A stretch of DNA of 64,000 nt from Christensenellaceae bacterium (GTDB lineage: Bacteria > Bacillota > Clostridia > Christensenellales > Aristaeellaceae), in NCBI GenBank assembly GCA_022510815.1, contig JAFLST010000001.1, positions 111,035 to 175,034 of the forward strand, read 5' to 3'. The notes below the pieces were generated by a model. That model did not search any database, was not told the DNA's origin, and worked only from the letters and a program-made list of their open reading frames with translations. Made by a program: the position numbers and the translations under genes. This document shows, piece by piece, positions 16,899 through 24,670 of the stretch. Positions within the stretch are counted from its first letter, which is position 1. The number at the start of each line of letters is the position of its first letter.

Positions 16899-18290
16899 TT
16901 ACTTAGCCGCCTTGAGGAACTCGCAGTAGCAGCGGTATTCCTGCCACAGGTCGGCCTTGCTGACGATCTCATAGGGCGCGTGCATGCTCAGCACCGGCAC
17001 GCCGCAGTCGATGACGTTCATGCCATACTTGGCGCAGGTGAAAGCGATGGTTCCGCCGCCGCCCGCGTCAACCTTGCCGATCTCACTGGTCTGCCACGCC
17101 ACGCCCGCGTCGTCGAGGATGCGCCGGAGCTGAGCGATGAACTCAGGATTCGCGTCGCTGGCGCCAGACTTGCCGCCCCGGCCAGTGTACTTGTTGAAGC
17201 ACACGCCCTTGCCGAGGAACGCAGCGTTCTTGCGCTCAAACACACCAGCAAAGTTGGGGTCAAAGCCCGCGGAGACGTCGCTGGAGAGCATCAGGCTGTT
17301 CTGCAACGCGCGGCGCAGAGCCAGCGGATCATTCACGCCCAGCGCGGCAATCAGCTCGGCAACAGTATTCTCAAAATACAGGCTGTTCATGCCCGTTGCG
17401 CCGACGCTGCCGATCTCCTCCTTGTCGGTCAGCACCGCGCACAGCGTGCGCTCCGGGGTGCCTTCATAATCCAGCACCGCCGCCATGGAAGGATACGCGC
17501 AGACGCGGTCGTCATGGCCGTAGCCCAGCAGCATGCTGCGGTCGAAGCCCAGCTCGCGGCACTTGCCCGCCGGGACGATCTCCAGCTCCGCGGACAGGAA
17601 ATCCTCTTCCTCGATGCCGTACTTGTCCTTGAGGAGGTTCAGCAGGCCCGTCTTGACCGCGTCCTTCTCCTCGCCGGTGGTCGGCCGATGACCGATGATG
17701 AGGTTCAGCGCCTCGCCGTCGATCACCTTGTTCGCGGGCTGGGACATCTGATCCTGCGAGAGATGGATCAGCAGGTCAGAGAAGCAGAACACCGGATCGT
17801 CCGCGTCCTCGCCGACAGCGACCTCCACCTTGGTGCCATCCTTCTTCACCCACACGCCGTGGAGCGCCATGGGCTGGGTCACCCACTGATACTTTTTGAT
17901 GCCGCCGTAATAGTGCGTGTCCAGATAGCCGAAGCCCTCGTCCTCATAAACGGGATTCTGCTTGACGTCCACCCGGGGCGAGTCGATGTGCGCGCCGAGG
18001 ATGTTCATGCCCGCCGTGATATCCCCGCTGCCGATCACGAACAGCAGGATCGACTTGCCCATCCAGTCGCGGTACACCCGGTCGCCCGGCTTGAGGCCGC
18101 CACCCTGCGCGATGAGCGTCATCATATCGGTGAAGCCCTTCGCCTTCGCCAACCGGACGGACTCGGTCACGCACTCGCGCTCCGTCTTGCCCTTGTCGAG
18201 GAAGTCCCGATAAGCCGCGGCAAAGGCCTCCATGCGGGCGGTTTCTTCCTCACCGAGAATGTTCCACGCGTTTGTACGATACATGGTCAT
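16899..18290 (-). CDS. M18 family aminopeptidase
   Basis: A 463-residue cytosolic zinc aminopeptidase that removes N-terminal residues from peptides. Metal-site features of the family are present: LGAHIDSPRVDVKQ (His-x-Asp), TDKEEIGSVGATGMNS with the Glu pair, SSDVSAGFDPN and a C-terminal VLSMHAPYEIVSKADLWQEYRC (metal His). Length fits bacterial M18 proteins. AAAGGAG lies 4 nt from ATG 18290 and 10 nt from the in-frame ATG 18284, so the exact start is open. A strong promoter lies upstream, divergent from pfkA, and a terminator follows. Confidence 0.93.
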   Translation of the reverse strand: MTMYRTNAWNILGEEETARMEAFAAAYRDFLDKGKTERECVTESVRLAKAKGFTDMMTLIAQGGGLKPGDRVYRDWMGKSILLFVIGSGDITAGMNILGAHIDSPRVDVKQNPVYEDEGFGYLDTHYYGGIKKYQWVTQPMALHGVWVKKDGTKVEVAVGEDADDPVFCFSDLLIHLSQDQMSQPANKVIDGEALNLIIGHRPTTGEEKDAVKTGLLNLLKDKYGIEEEDFLSAELEIVPAGKCRELGFDRSMLLGYGHDDRVCAYPSMAAVLDYEGTPERTLCAVLTDKEEIGSVGATGMNSLYFENTVAELIAALGVNDPLALRRALQNSLMLSSDVSAGFDPNFAGVFERKNAAFLGKGVCFNKYTGRGGKSGASDANPEFIAQLRRILDDAGVAWQTSEIGKVDAGGGGTIAFTCAKYGMNVIDCGVPVLSMHAPYEIVSKADLWQEYRCYCEFLKAAK

Positions 18291-18323
18291 TCGTCTCCTT
18301 TATGTTGGATTCTTGATGTCTCC

Positions 18324-18351
18324 ATTATACCGCCTTTGGCAGGAATTGCAA
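18324..18351 (-). promoter_or_regulatory. Promoter of the M18 aminopeptidase gene
   Basis: Minus-strand TTGCAA, a 16-nt spacer and a perfect TATAAT, ending about 34 nt before the start codon. Confidence 0.75.
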
Positions 18352-18433
18352 GCCCTCCCGTCCGGCAGGACATGAAAAGCACAGAAAATCCCCCCCATAA
18401 TGCGAAATTTTCCCTTTTCTCCCGGGCGAACCT

Positions 18434-18443
18434 GTGCTATACT
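18434..18443 (+). promoter_or_regulatory. Extended -10 promoter element of pfkA
   Basis: TGTGCTATACT carries the TGn extended -10 followed by TATACT, 50 nt upstream of the pfkA start. No good -35 box is visible at 17 nt, which is tolerable for extended -10 promoters. Confidence 0.5.
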
Positions 18444-18493
18444 AAGGAATGGAATGCACCTATGATTCTTGGCTATAAAGGAGAGACCTCATC

Positions 18494-19543
18494 ATGAGAA
18501 AGATCGGCGTACTCACCTCCGGCGGCGACGCGCCCGGCATGAATGCCGCTGTCATGTCCATTGCCCGGAGCGCCGCGAAGTATGGCATGCCTCTGGTGGG
18601 CATCAAGCGTGGCTATAACGGCCTGCTGCGCAAATCGACCAGCCTTGGCGACGACCTGCAGGAGCTGCAGCTCGACACCGTGCTGGATATCGCTGACCAG
18701 CCCGGCACCTATCTGCGTACCGCTCGCTGCCTTGAGTTCCTCGACCCCATGTGGCGCGAGGTGGCCGTCTCCACCCTGCGGGCCATGGAGATTGACGGTC
18801 TGGTCGTCATCGGCGGCGACGGTTCCTTCCAAGGCGCAAGGCTCCTGTGTGAGATGGGCATCCCCTGCATCGGCATCCCCGGCACCATCGACAATGACCT
18901 TGCTTATACCGAGATGACCCTCGGCTATGAGACCGCCGTGCAGGTCTGCACTGAGGCCATCCGTTCTATCCGCGCCACTTCCCGCTCCCATGACAGGCCC
19001 CATGTGGTCGAGTGCATGGGCCGCCACTGCGGCGATATCGCCTTGAAGGCCGCCTGCGCCACCGGCTCTGAGATTGTCGTGGTGCCCGAGGTGCCGTGGA
19101 GCGTCGAGGAAGTCGCTGCCAAGCTCAACCGTCAGATAGCCAAGGGCAACACCCGCGCCACCATCGTGCTGGCTGAGGGCTGCTGGGAATCCATGGCGCC
19201 CTTCGACATGTATCACTTCCTGACCAGCCACGGCAAGGAGTGCTTCGAGGGCGAGCCCATGAGCGCCAACCGTTTCGCCTCCACCATGAAGCGCATGTGC
19301 GGCATGGTCGAGGTGCGCTCCACCGTCGTCGGCTATACCCAGCGCGGCGCGCTCCCCGTGGCCAAGGACAGCGCCTTCGCCTTTGAGGCTGGCAATCTGG
19401 CCGTGCGACTCCTGCGGGACGGCGTCAGCAATCAGGTCATTGGCGTCAAGGAGGGCAAGGTCTTCTACACGCCCATCGAGGATGCGCTCAAGGCCAAGAA
19501 GAACTTCCGCCGTGATCTCTACGATCTGGTCAACGAGATGTAA
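18494..19543 (+). CDS. pfkA: 6-phosphofructokinase, ATP-type
   Basis: A 349-residue glycolytic kinase making fructose 1,6-bisphosphate. Motifs are GVLTSGGDAPGMNAA at the N-terminus, GIKRGYNGL, IGGDGSFQGA (Gly at the position that favours ATP; PPi enzymes have GGDD), GIPGTIDND with the catalytic Asp pair (PPi enzymes have PKTIDND), VECMGRHCGDIAL and VVGYTQRGALP. It is about 30 residues longer than E. coli PfkA. AAGGAGAG precedes the ATG. It stands alone between its promoter and a strong terminator. Phosphate-donor choice is inferred from the two Gly positions and is not proven. Confidence 0.93.
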   Translation: MRKIGVLTSGGDAPGMNAAVMSIARSAAKYGMPLVGIKRGYNGLLRKSTSLGDDLQELQLDTVLDIADQPGTYLRTARCLEFLDPMWREVAVSTLRAMEIDGLVVIGGDGSFQGARLLCEMGIPCIGIPGTIDNDLAYTEMTLGYETAVQVCTEAIRSIRATSRSHDRPHVVECMGRHCGDIALKAACATGSEIVVVPEVPWSVEEVAAKLNRQIAKGNTRATIVLAEGCWESMAPFDMYHFLTSHGKECFEGEPMSANRFASTMKRMCGMVEVRSTVVGYTQRGALPVAKDSAFAFEAGNLAVRLLRDGVSNQVIGVKEGKVFYTPIEDALKAKKNFRRDLYDLVNEM

Positions 19544-19563
19544 GCTATCTATGTATCCGACCC

Positions 19564-19596
19564 AAGGGGATGCCTGTGCGCATCCCCTTTCCTTTT
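19564..19596 (+). terminator. Terminator of pfkA
   Basis: A perfect 10-bp stem AAGGGGATGC/GCATCCCCTT with a 6-nt loop is followed by TCCTTTTC. Confidence 0.75.
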
Positions 19597-19611
19597 CAAG
19601 AAAGGCGCCGC

Positions 19612-20298
19612 ATGAAACGAACAGACTATGCGCAGATCGAGCGCTTCATGCTCGACTGTATGAAGGACAGCGCTCACGACCGGGAGCATGTTTATCGGGT
19701 GCTCTACGGCGCGCTGGAGATCGCGAAGACAGAACCTGACGCCAACCTCGACGTGCTCGTTGCCGCCTGCCTGCTGCACGATATCGGGCGAAAGGAGCAG
19801 TTTGAAACCCCTGCCCTCGACCATGCGCTGGTCGGCGGAGAAAAAGCCTGCCGTTTCCTGATCTCGCAGGGCTATGACGAGGCTTTTGCCGCCCATGTCC
19901 GTGGCTGCATCGAGACTCACCGCTTCCGCAAAAGCCGTCCGCCGGAGAGCATCGAGGCGAAGATTCTCTTTGATGCCGATAAGCTGGACGCCACGGGAGC
20001 TGTCGGCATCGCGCGGACCATGATGTATTCCGGCGCCACCGGCAGACCCATCTACACGCGGCTTGCGGATGGGTGCATCTCCGACGGCGCCCTGAGCGAC
20101 GAGCCTTCCTTCTTCCATGAGTATCGCTTCAAGCTGGCGAAGCTCTACGACCGCTTCTACACGGCGGAGGGCGCACGGCTGGCACAGGAGCGCAGAGCCA
20201 TCGCCATGGCCTACTATGACGCGCTGCTGCGGGAGGTTCGCGACCCGGATACTCACGGCAAGGCGCTGCTGGAAAACATGCTGACACCCGATGAATGA
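19612..20298 (+). CDS. HD-domain phosphohydrolase
   Basis: A 228-residue protein of the HD superfamily, metal-dependent hydrolases acting on phosphomonoesters or diesters. The motif set is visible: His in DREHVYRV (near residue 24), LLHDIGR (the HD pair, near residue 59), a downstream CIETHRFRK and DADKLDATG (final Asp). The arrangement resembles the YedJ/YpgQ-type small HD proteins, some of which act on nucleotides. ATG 19612 has AAAGG 6 nt upstream, whereas the track start lies inside the pfkA terminator. It is monocistronic, with a terminator directly after the stop. Substrate is unknown. Confidence 0.87.
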   Translation: MKRTDYAQIERFMLDCMKDSAHDREHVYRVLYGALEIAKTEPDANLDVLVAACLLHDIGRKEQFETPALDHALVGGEKACRFLISQGYDEAFAAHVRGCIETHRFRKSRPPESIEAKILFDADKLDATGAVGIARTMMYSGATGRPIYTRLADGCISDGALSDEPSFFHEYRFKLAKLYDRFYTAEGARLAQERRAIAMAYYDALLREVRDPDTHGKALLENMLTPDE

Positions 20299-20302
20299 GA
20301 CG

Positions 20303-20326
20303 CGTGCCCTCCGGGGCACGTTTTTT
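20303..20326 (+). terminator. Terminator of the HD-domain gene
   Basis: A perfect 7-bp stem CGTGCCC/GGGCACG with a TCCG tetraloop is followed by six Ts. Confidence 0.9.
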
Positions 20327-20343
20327 CATGCACAAAAATACTA

Positions 20344-20372
20344 TTGACACGCCGTCTCTATCTGTGTATACT
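20344..20372 (+). promoter_or_regulatory. Promoter of the GntR-ABC operon, with a candidate operator
   Basis: A perfect TTGACA, a 17-nt spacer and TATACT. The -10 runs into ACTGTATATGTCATATATGAACAGT, which contains the palindrome ATATGTCATAT flanked by ACTGT and ACAGT. The overlap with the start site fits autoregulation by the GntR protein encoded just downstream. Confidence 0.75.
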
Positions 20373-20407
20373 GTATATGTCATATATGAACAGTTGGAGG
20401 TCCTCCC

Positions 20408-20788
20408 ATGAATCTCATCATCAGCAACGCTGACGGCAGGCCGATCTACGAGCAGATCGCCGCGCAGATCAGGGACAGCATTCTCGCCGGTGAACTGCAG
20501 CCCGGCGACATGCTCCCTTCCATCCGTGCGCTGGCTAAAGACCTGCGCATCAGCGTCATCACCACCAAGCGCGCCTATGACGAGCTGGAAGCTCAGGGCT
20601 GCGTTCACACCGTCGCCGGAAAGGGCTGTTTTGTCGCGGAGCAGAACGGGAATTTGCTGCGGGAAGCGCATCTCAAGGAGATCGAAGCCCATATGCAGGA
20701 GATTCTCCGCCTCGCCGCGCCATGCCGCCTGACTGTCGGCGAGCTGACCGACATGCTTCGACTGCTGGAGGAGGAATCCAGACCATGA
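20408..20788 (+). CDS. GntR-family regulator, YtrA subfamily
   Basis: A 126-residue repressor-type protein. Residues 8-75 are the winged helix with the standard GntR signature PIYEQIAAQIRDSILAGELQPGDMLPSIRALAKDLRIS. The short C-terminal helical tail (about 50 residues, no large effector domain) is characteristic of the YtrA subfamily, which usually controls an adjacent ABC transporter. GGAGG lies 7 nt before the ATG. Its last codons overlap the ATPase start by 4 nt. A dyad over the promoter is a plausible operator. The inducer is unknown; cell-wall-active antibiotics act on YtrA in Bacillus, which is only an analogy here. Confidence 0.92.
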   Translation: MNLIISNADGRPIYEQIAAQIRDSILAGELQPGDMLPSIRALAKDLRISVITTKRAYDELEAQGCVHTVAGKGCFVAEQNGNLLREAHLKEIEAHMQEILRLAAPCRLTVGELTDMLRLLEEESRP

Positions 20789-21630
20789 ATGCCATTGAAG
20801 TGAAGAATGTCACCAAGGCATATCCCAAATTCACCGTTGACCGCGTTTCCCTGACCCTGCCCGCCGGGTGCATCATGGGCCTTGTCGGCGAGAACGGCGC
20901 AGGCAAAACCACCCTGATCCGGCTCATCATGGGCGCGGCCAGACCAGACAGCGGCTCCGTGACAGTGCTGAACGTCGACAATCGCGACGTCGCCTTCCAT
21001 GATCTGAAAGAGCATATCGGCGTCGTGCTTGACGAGGCCTTCTTCCCAGAGGTACTCACGCCCCGGGATATCGGGCGCGTCATGGCGGCGACCTATCGCC
21101 AATGGGACGACGCTGCCTATCAGCGCTGGCTGACAGCTTTCAGTCTGCCGGAGAAGCAGCGCTTCCACGAGTTCTCCCGTGGCATGAAGATGAAGCTCTC
21201 CATTGCCGTGGCGCTCTCCCACGCACCTCGGCTGCTCGTTCTCGATGAGCCCACCGGCGGCCTCGACCCTGTCGTCCGGGATGAAATTCTCACCGTCTTC
21301 AACGACTTTGCCCGCGAGGACGACCACGCGGTGCTGATCTCCTCGCACATTGTCAGCGACCTTGAGAAGATCTGCGACTACATCGCCTGCCTCCACCGCG
21401 GTAAGCTGCTGCTCTGCGAGGAGAAGGACCGTCTGCTGGAGGAGTACGCCATTGTCAAGCTGTCGCAGGAGGAGTTTGCGGCGCTGCCCCAAACCGCCAT
21501 CCATGGCAGGCGTGAAACACCCTACTGTGTCGAAGCGCTGGTCGAGCGGAGCATGCTACCCGCCAGCATCCGAACCGAACACGCCTCGCTGGAGGATATT
21601 CTGCTGTTTCTGGTCAAGGAGGGCAAGTAA
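20785..21630 (+). CDS. ABC transporter ATP-binding protein
   Basis: A 281-residue cytoplasmic nucleotide-binding subunit. Walker A is GENGAGKTT (near residue 40), the Q-loop region is replaced by VLDEAFFPEVLTP, the signature is FSRGMKMKLSIA (in place of LSGGQ, as often in YtrB-like ATPases), Walker B is LLVLDEPTGGLDP and the switch His is in ISSHIVSD. The C-terminal 70 residues are typical of the BcrA/YtrB exporter group. It overlaps the GntR gene by 4 nt and abuts the permease gene with no gap, so the three are translated together. Confidence 0.94.
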   Translation: MNAIEVKNVTKAYPKFTVDRVSLTLPAGCIMGLVGENGAGKTTLIRLIMGAARPDSGSVTVLNVDNRDVAFHDLKEHIGVVLDEAFFPEVLTPRDIGRVMAATYRQWDDAAYQRWLTAFSLPEKQRFHEFSRGMKMKLSIAVALSHAPRLLVLDEPTGGLDPVVRDEILTVFNDFAREDDHAVLISSHIVSDLEKICDYIACLHRGKLLLCEEKDRLLEEYAIVKLSQEEFAALPQTAIHGRRETPYCVEALVERSMLPASIRTEHASLEDILLFLVKEGK

Positions 21631-22245
21631 ATGAAAGCGCTGCTGATCAAGGATCTCATGACCCTCTCCAAGACGATCCGTTTCCTTCTGTTCTTCATGC
21701 TGATTTTCGCCTGCATACCGGGCCTCAACATGGGCACCTTCGTGATGGTCTACTGCGCGATGCTGCCTGTCACCGCCGTCGCCTATGACGAGCGCTCCAA
21801 ATGGGATGCCTACGCCGCCATGATGCCCTACCAGCCCCGGCAGATTGTGCTGAGCAAGTATGTGCTGGGGTATGTCGCTGTCGCGCTGGCCATGGTGCTG
21901 TCCATGCTGGCCCGCGCAGCCATCGGCGTCTTCGGCGGAGAGTCGCTGCAGGCGCAGGATTACCTCCTGATGCTGCTCTACGCCATGGTCACGACGGTAT
22001 TCATGGCTGTCACCCTGCCGCTGATCTTCCGCTTCGGTGCGGAAAAGGGACGGCTTGTACTGCTCGTCGGCGTCGCGATCGGAATCTCTGCCTTTTCAGT
22101 GCTGGCTGCTCCGCTGGCAAGGAGCCTTGAAAACATGACGTTCACGCCCCTGCAGCTTTTCCTCCTTGTGACCGTCTCCGTCGTCCTGCTCAACAGCCTG
22201 TCCATGCTGCTGTCCTGCCGCTTTTATGGAAGGAAGTACGCATGA
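21631..22245 (+). CDS. ABC-2 type permease subunit
   Basis: A 204-residue membrane protein with about six hydrophobic segments: FLLFFMLIFACIPGL, TFVMVYCAMLPVTAVAY, YVLGYVAVALAMVLSML, LLMLLYAMVTTVFMAVTLPL, LVLLVGVAIGISAFSVLAAPL and LFLLVTVSVVLLNSLSMLL. The cytoplasmic KALLIKDL start and the DERSKWDAYAAMMPYQPRQIVLSKY loop are typical of BcrB/YtrC-like ABC-2 permeases. It pairs with the ATPase directly upstream, with its ATG immediately after that TAA. The transported molecule is unknown. Confidence 0.9.
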   Translation: MKALLIKDLMTLSKTIRFLLFFMLIFACIPGLNMGTFVMVYCAMLPVTAVAYDERSKWDAYAAMMPYQPRQIVLSKYVLGYVAVALAMVLSMLARAAIGVFGGESLQAQDYLLMLLYAMVTTVFMAVTLPLIFRFGAEKGRLVLLVGVAIGISAFSVLAAPLARSLENMTFTPLQLFLLVTVSVVLLNSLSMLLSCRFYGRKYA

Positions 22246-22460
22246 AAAACACGAATCGCTGCCCCAAATGCGGCTCTGACGATATCGTCCGCGTGCCCGA
22301 CACCGCCCACCGCTATCTGGCCAACAGCATCTGCATCACGAAATGCGCATGGGTGAAGCGCGTCCCTGTAGCGCGCTACGTCTGCTGCGGCTGCGGATAT
22401 GTGGAGAATTGGGTCGAAGACTGTCGGGGCGTCACCGAAATCCGGCAAGCCTTCGGCTGA
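22242..22460 (+). CDS. Small zinc-ribbon protein at the end of the ABC operon
   Basis: A 72-residue protein with two Cys clusters, CPKCGSDD at the N-terminus and VCCGCGYVE near residue 46, consistent with one zinc-ribbon knuckle pair. There is no signal peptide. It overlaps the permease stop by 4 nt (ATGA), so it is part of the GntR-ABC transcript. Similar short zinc ribbons often accompany transporter or regulator genes, but no function is recognised. Confidence 0.75.
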   Translation: MKNTNRCPKCGSDDIVRVPDTAHRYLANSICITKCAWVKRVPVARYVCCGCGYVENWVEDCRGVTEIRQAFG

Positions 22461-22483
22461 TGCTCAAAAATGCGGAATACCTC

Positions 22484-22512
22484 TGTACATTTCCTGCAAA
22501 ATAGTGTATGAT
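22484..22512 (+). promoter_or_regulatory. Promoter of pyk
   Basis: TGTACA, a 17-nt spacer and TATGAT, 50 nt upstream of the pyk start. The -35 box is weak. Confidence 0.5.
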
Positions 22513-22533
22513 ATGGGTAACTATTCCCCATAT
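22511..22533 (+). promoter_or_regulatory. Inverted repeat at the pyk transcription start
   Basis: ATATGGG and CCCATAT are separated by 9 nt and directly follow the -10 box. The position suits a repressor operator, or a short leader hairpin. Confidence 0.4.
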
Positions 22534-22561
22534 GATACAACATTCGGGAGGATGAGCCGCA

Positions 22562-24313
22562 ATGAGCAAGATTATCCGCAAAACGAAGATCGTCTGCACG
22601 ATGGGCCCGAATCTGTTTGAAAAGGGACTGGTCGAGCCGCTGATGCAGGCCGGCATGAACGTGGCCCGCTTTAACTTCTCCCACGGCTCTCACGAGTCCC
22701 ATCTGGCGTATTTTAAGGAAGTCTGCCGTATCCGCGACGAGCTGGGCCTGCCCGTGGCGACCATGCTGGACACGAAGGGGCCTGAAATCCGCGTCAAGTC
22801 CTTCAAGGACGGCAAGGTGACCCTCACGGAGGGTCAGATCTTCACCCTCACCACCAAGGACGTAGACGGCGACGAGAAGCAGGTTTCCGTCACCTACGCC
22901 GACCTGCCCAAGGACGTGTCCGTCGGCGGGCGCGTGCTGATCGACGACGGTCTGATCGGCATGGTGGTCGAGAGCATCACCGATACCGACGTCGTCTGCA
23001 AGGTGCTCAACGGCGGCCCCGTCTCCGACAACAAGGGCGTCAACCTGCCCAATGTCCATCTGTCCATGCCCTTCATCTCTGAGAAGGATCGCAGTGACAT
23101 CATCTTCGCCGCAGAAAACGGCTACGACTTTATTGCCGCGTCCTTCACCCGCTGCGCTGATGATATCGTGCAGATTCGCCATATCCTCGAGGAGCATGGC
23201 GGTGAAGCCATCAATATCATCGCGAAGATCGAGAACATGGAAGGCGTCGAGAACATCGAGGAGATTCTCCGCGTAGCCGACGGCATCATGGTCGCCCGCG
23301 GCGATCTGGGCGTTGAGGTGCCGCTGGAGGAAGTGCCCTCTCTGCAGAAGAAACTCATTCAGAAGGCCGTGTTTGCCGGCAAGCCCGTCATCACTGCCAC
23401 GCAGATGCTGGAATCCATGATCAAGAATCCCCGCCCGACCCGCGCTGAATCCACCGACGTAGCCAACGCGATCTACGACGGCACCAGCGCCATCATGCTC
23501 TCCGGCGAGACCGCTGTGGGCGCGTATCCGGTGGAGGCCGTCAAGACCATGGTCAGGATCGCCCTGCGCGCCGAGCAGGACATCGACTACATCCGCCGCT
23601 TTACCCGGCCCGAGGGCGCGATTTCCTCCGACGTCACCAGCGCGATCAGCCACTCTACCGTGACCTCTGCTCACGACCTGAACGCCAGCGCCATCATCAC
23701 CGTGACCATGTCCGGCTCCACGGCGCGTATTCTCTCCCGCTATCGTCCTGCCTGCACCATCGTCTGCTGCACCACGCGGCCCGTTGTCTGGCGGCAGATG
23801 TCCCTCTCCTGGGGCACTGTCCCGCTGATGATCGGCACTGAAAGCAACACCGACGAGCTGTTCGAGCATGCCGTTGACGCGGCGGTCAAGGAGGGCATCG
23901 TGCGCGACGGCGAGCTGGTCGTGCTGACGGCCGGCGTGCCGCTGGGCTTCTCCGGCACCACCAACCTGATGAAGGTGCACGTCGTGGGCCACCTGCTGGT
24001 CAGCGGCAAGGGCATGCACGGCAAGTCCACCGTCGCGCCTCTGTGCGTCATCAACGACTATGCCGCCGACGCTCATGATTTCGACGAGGGCGACATCATC
24101 GTCTGCAAGCAGACCACCAAGGATATGTTCCCGATCCTGCGCAAGGCCGCGGGTCTGATTCTGGAAGACCCCGATCCTAACGGTCACGGCGTGATTGCGG
24201 CGATGAGCCTCGACATTCCGGTCATCGTCGGCGCGTCCCATGCCACGGGCATCCTCAAATCCGGCGCGGTGGTCACGCTGAACGCCGAGAAAGGCACGGT
24301 CAGCGCGAACTGA
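22562..24313 (+). CDS. pyk: Pyruvate kinase with C-terminal PEP-utiliser domain
   Basis: A 583-residue glycolytic enzyme converting PEP and ADP to pyruvate and ATP. The barrel carries KTKIVCTMGPN, ARFNFSHGSH, MLDTKGPEIR, AKIENMEGVENI with the catalytic Lys, MVARGDLGVE and the ITATQMLESMI signature. The C-terminal lobe is followed by an extra domain of about 100 residues as in B. subtilis Pyk (585). In that extra domain the usual GGxTSHAA segment reads PDPNGHGVIAA, so the phospho-His loop is altered though a His remains. GGGAGG precedes the ATG. The stop overlaps the barstar-like gene (TGATG). Confidence 0.96.
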   Translation: MSKIIRKTKIVCTMGPNLFEKGLVEPLMQAGMNVARFNFSHGSHESHLAYFKEVCRIRDELGLPVATMLDTKGPEIRVKSFKDGKVTLTEGQIFTLTTKDVDGDEKQVSVTYADLPKDVSVGGRVLIDDGLIGMVVESITDTDVVCKVLNGGPVSDNKGVNLPNVHLSMPFISEKDRSDIIFAAENGYDFIAASFTRCADDIVQIRHILEEHGGEAINIIAKIENMEGVENIEEILRVADGIMVARGDLGVEVPLEEVPSLQKKLIQKAVFAGKPVITATQMLESMIKNPRPTRAESTDVANAIYDGTSAIMLSGETAVGAYPVEAVKTMVRIALRAEQDIDYIRRFTRPEGAISSDVTSAISHSTVTSAHDLNASAIITVTMSGSTARILSRYRPACTIVCCTTRPVVWRQMSLSWGTVPLMIGTESNTDELFEHAVDAAVKEGIVRDGELVVLTAGVPLGFSGTTNLMKVHVVGHLLVSGKGMHGKSTVAPLCVINDYAADAHDFDEGDIIVCKQTTKDMFPILRKAAGLILEDPDPNGHGVIAAMSLDIPVIVGASHATGILKSGAVVTLNAEKGTVSAN

Positions 24314-24561
24314 TGAATACGCTGTTCCTTTTCCCGTCCGATTATGAATCGCCTCTTGACCTGCACCAGGCTCTGAAACGGCTGCTGACTCTCCCCGATC
24401 ATTACGGCTGCAACGCGGACGCGCTTTACGACTGCCTCAGCGGCCGCAGGGAGACCGTGAACCTTATCGTTGCCGGTACTGGAAATGATGAGGTTGAGGC
24501 ATCTCTGAACAAATGTTCGGCTGTTATCCGTGATCTGGGCGGTACGGTCATTCGCCGGTAA
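24313..24561 (+). CDS. Barstar-family protein
   Basis: An 82-residue protein with the barstar fold pattern: a first strand, then DLHQALKRLLTLPDHYGCNADALYDCLSG (family: dlh-al---l-fP-yYG-NldAlwDcL), a strand TVNLIV and a final helix plus strand. Barstars inhibit barnase-type RNases by blocking the active site; many genomic homologues have no known partner. The conserved Asp in LYDCL is kept. The start overlaps the pyk stop by one base, so it is coupled to glycolytic enzyme synthesis and ends at a terminator. No barnase-like gene is seen nearby. Confidence 0.78.
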   Translation: MNTLFLFPSDYESPLDLHQALKRLLTLPDHYGCNADALYDCLSGRRETVNLIVAGTGNDEVEASLNKCSAVIRDLGGTVIRR

Positions 24562-24577
24562 AAAAAGCAACAAACGC

Positions 24578-24614
24578 AGCGGGAGAGCGCATACAGGTGC
24601 TTTCCCGCTTTTTG
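24578..24614 (+). terminator. Terminator of the pyk-barstar transcript
   Basis: An 11-bp stem (AGCGGGAGAGC with GCTTTCCCGCT, one wobble) is followed by TTTTTG. The T-run also forms the start of the next promoter -35 box. Confidence 0.85.
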
Positions 24615-24640
24615 ACAATCCTGCTATTCTGTGGTATAAT
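24612..24640 (+). promoter_or_regulatory. Promoter of the nitroreductase-zinc ribbon-dinB unit
   Basis: A perfect TTGACA, a 17-nt spacer and a perfect TATAAT, 31 nt upstream of the nitroreductase start. Confidence 0.88.
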
Positions 24641-24670
24641 GCGAACATCATATCGCCTAAGGAGATCGAC

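Noticed and set aside
24313-24561. Barstar gene as half of a toxin-antitoxin system
   Set aside because: No barnase or other ribonuclease-toxin gene is adjacent, and the gene is coupled to pyk. Kept as a barstar-like protein only.
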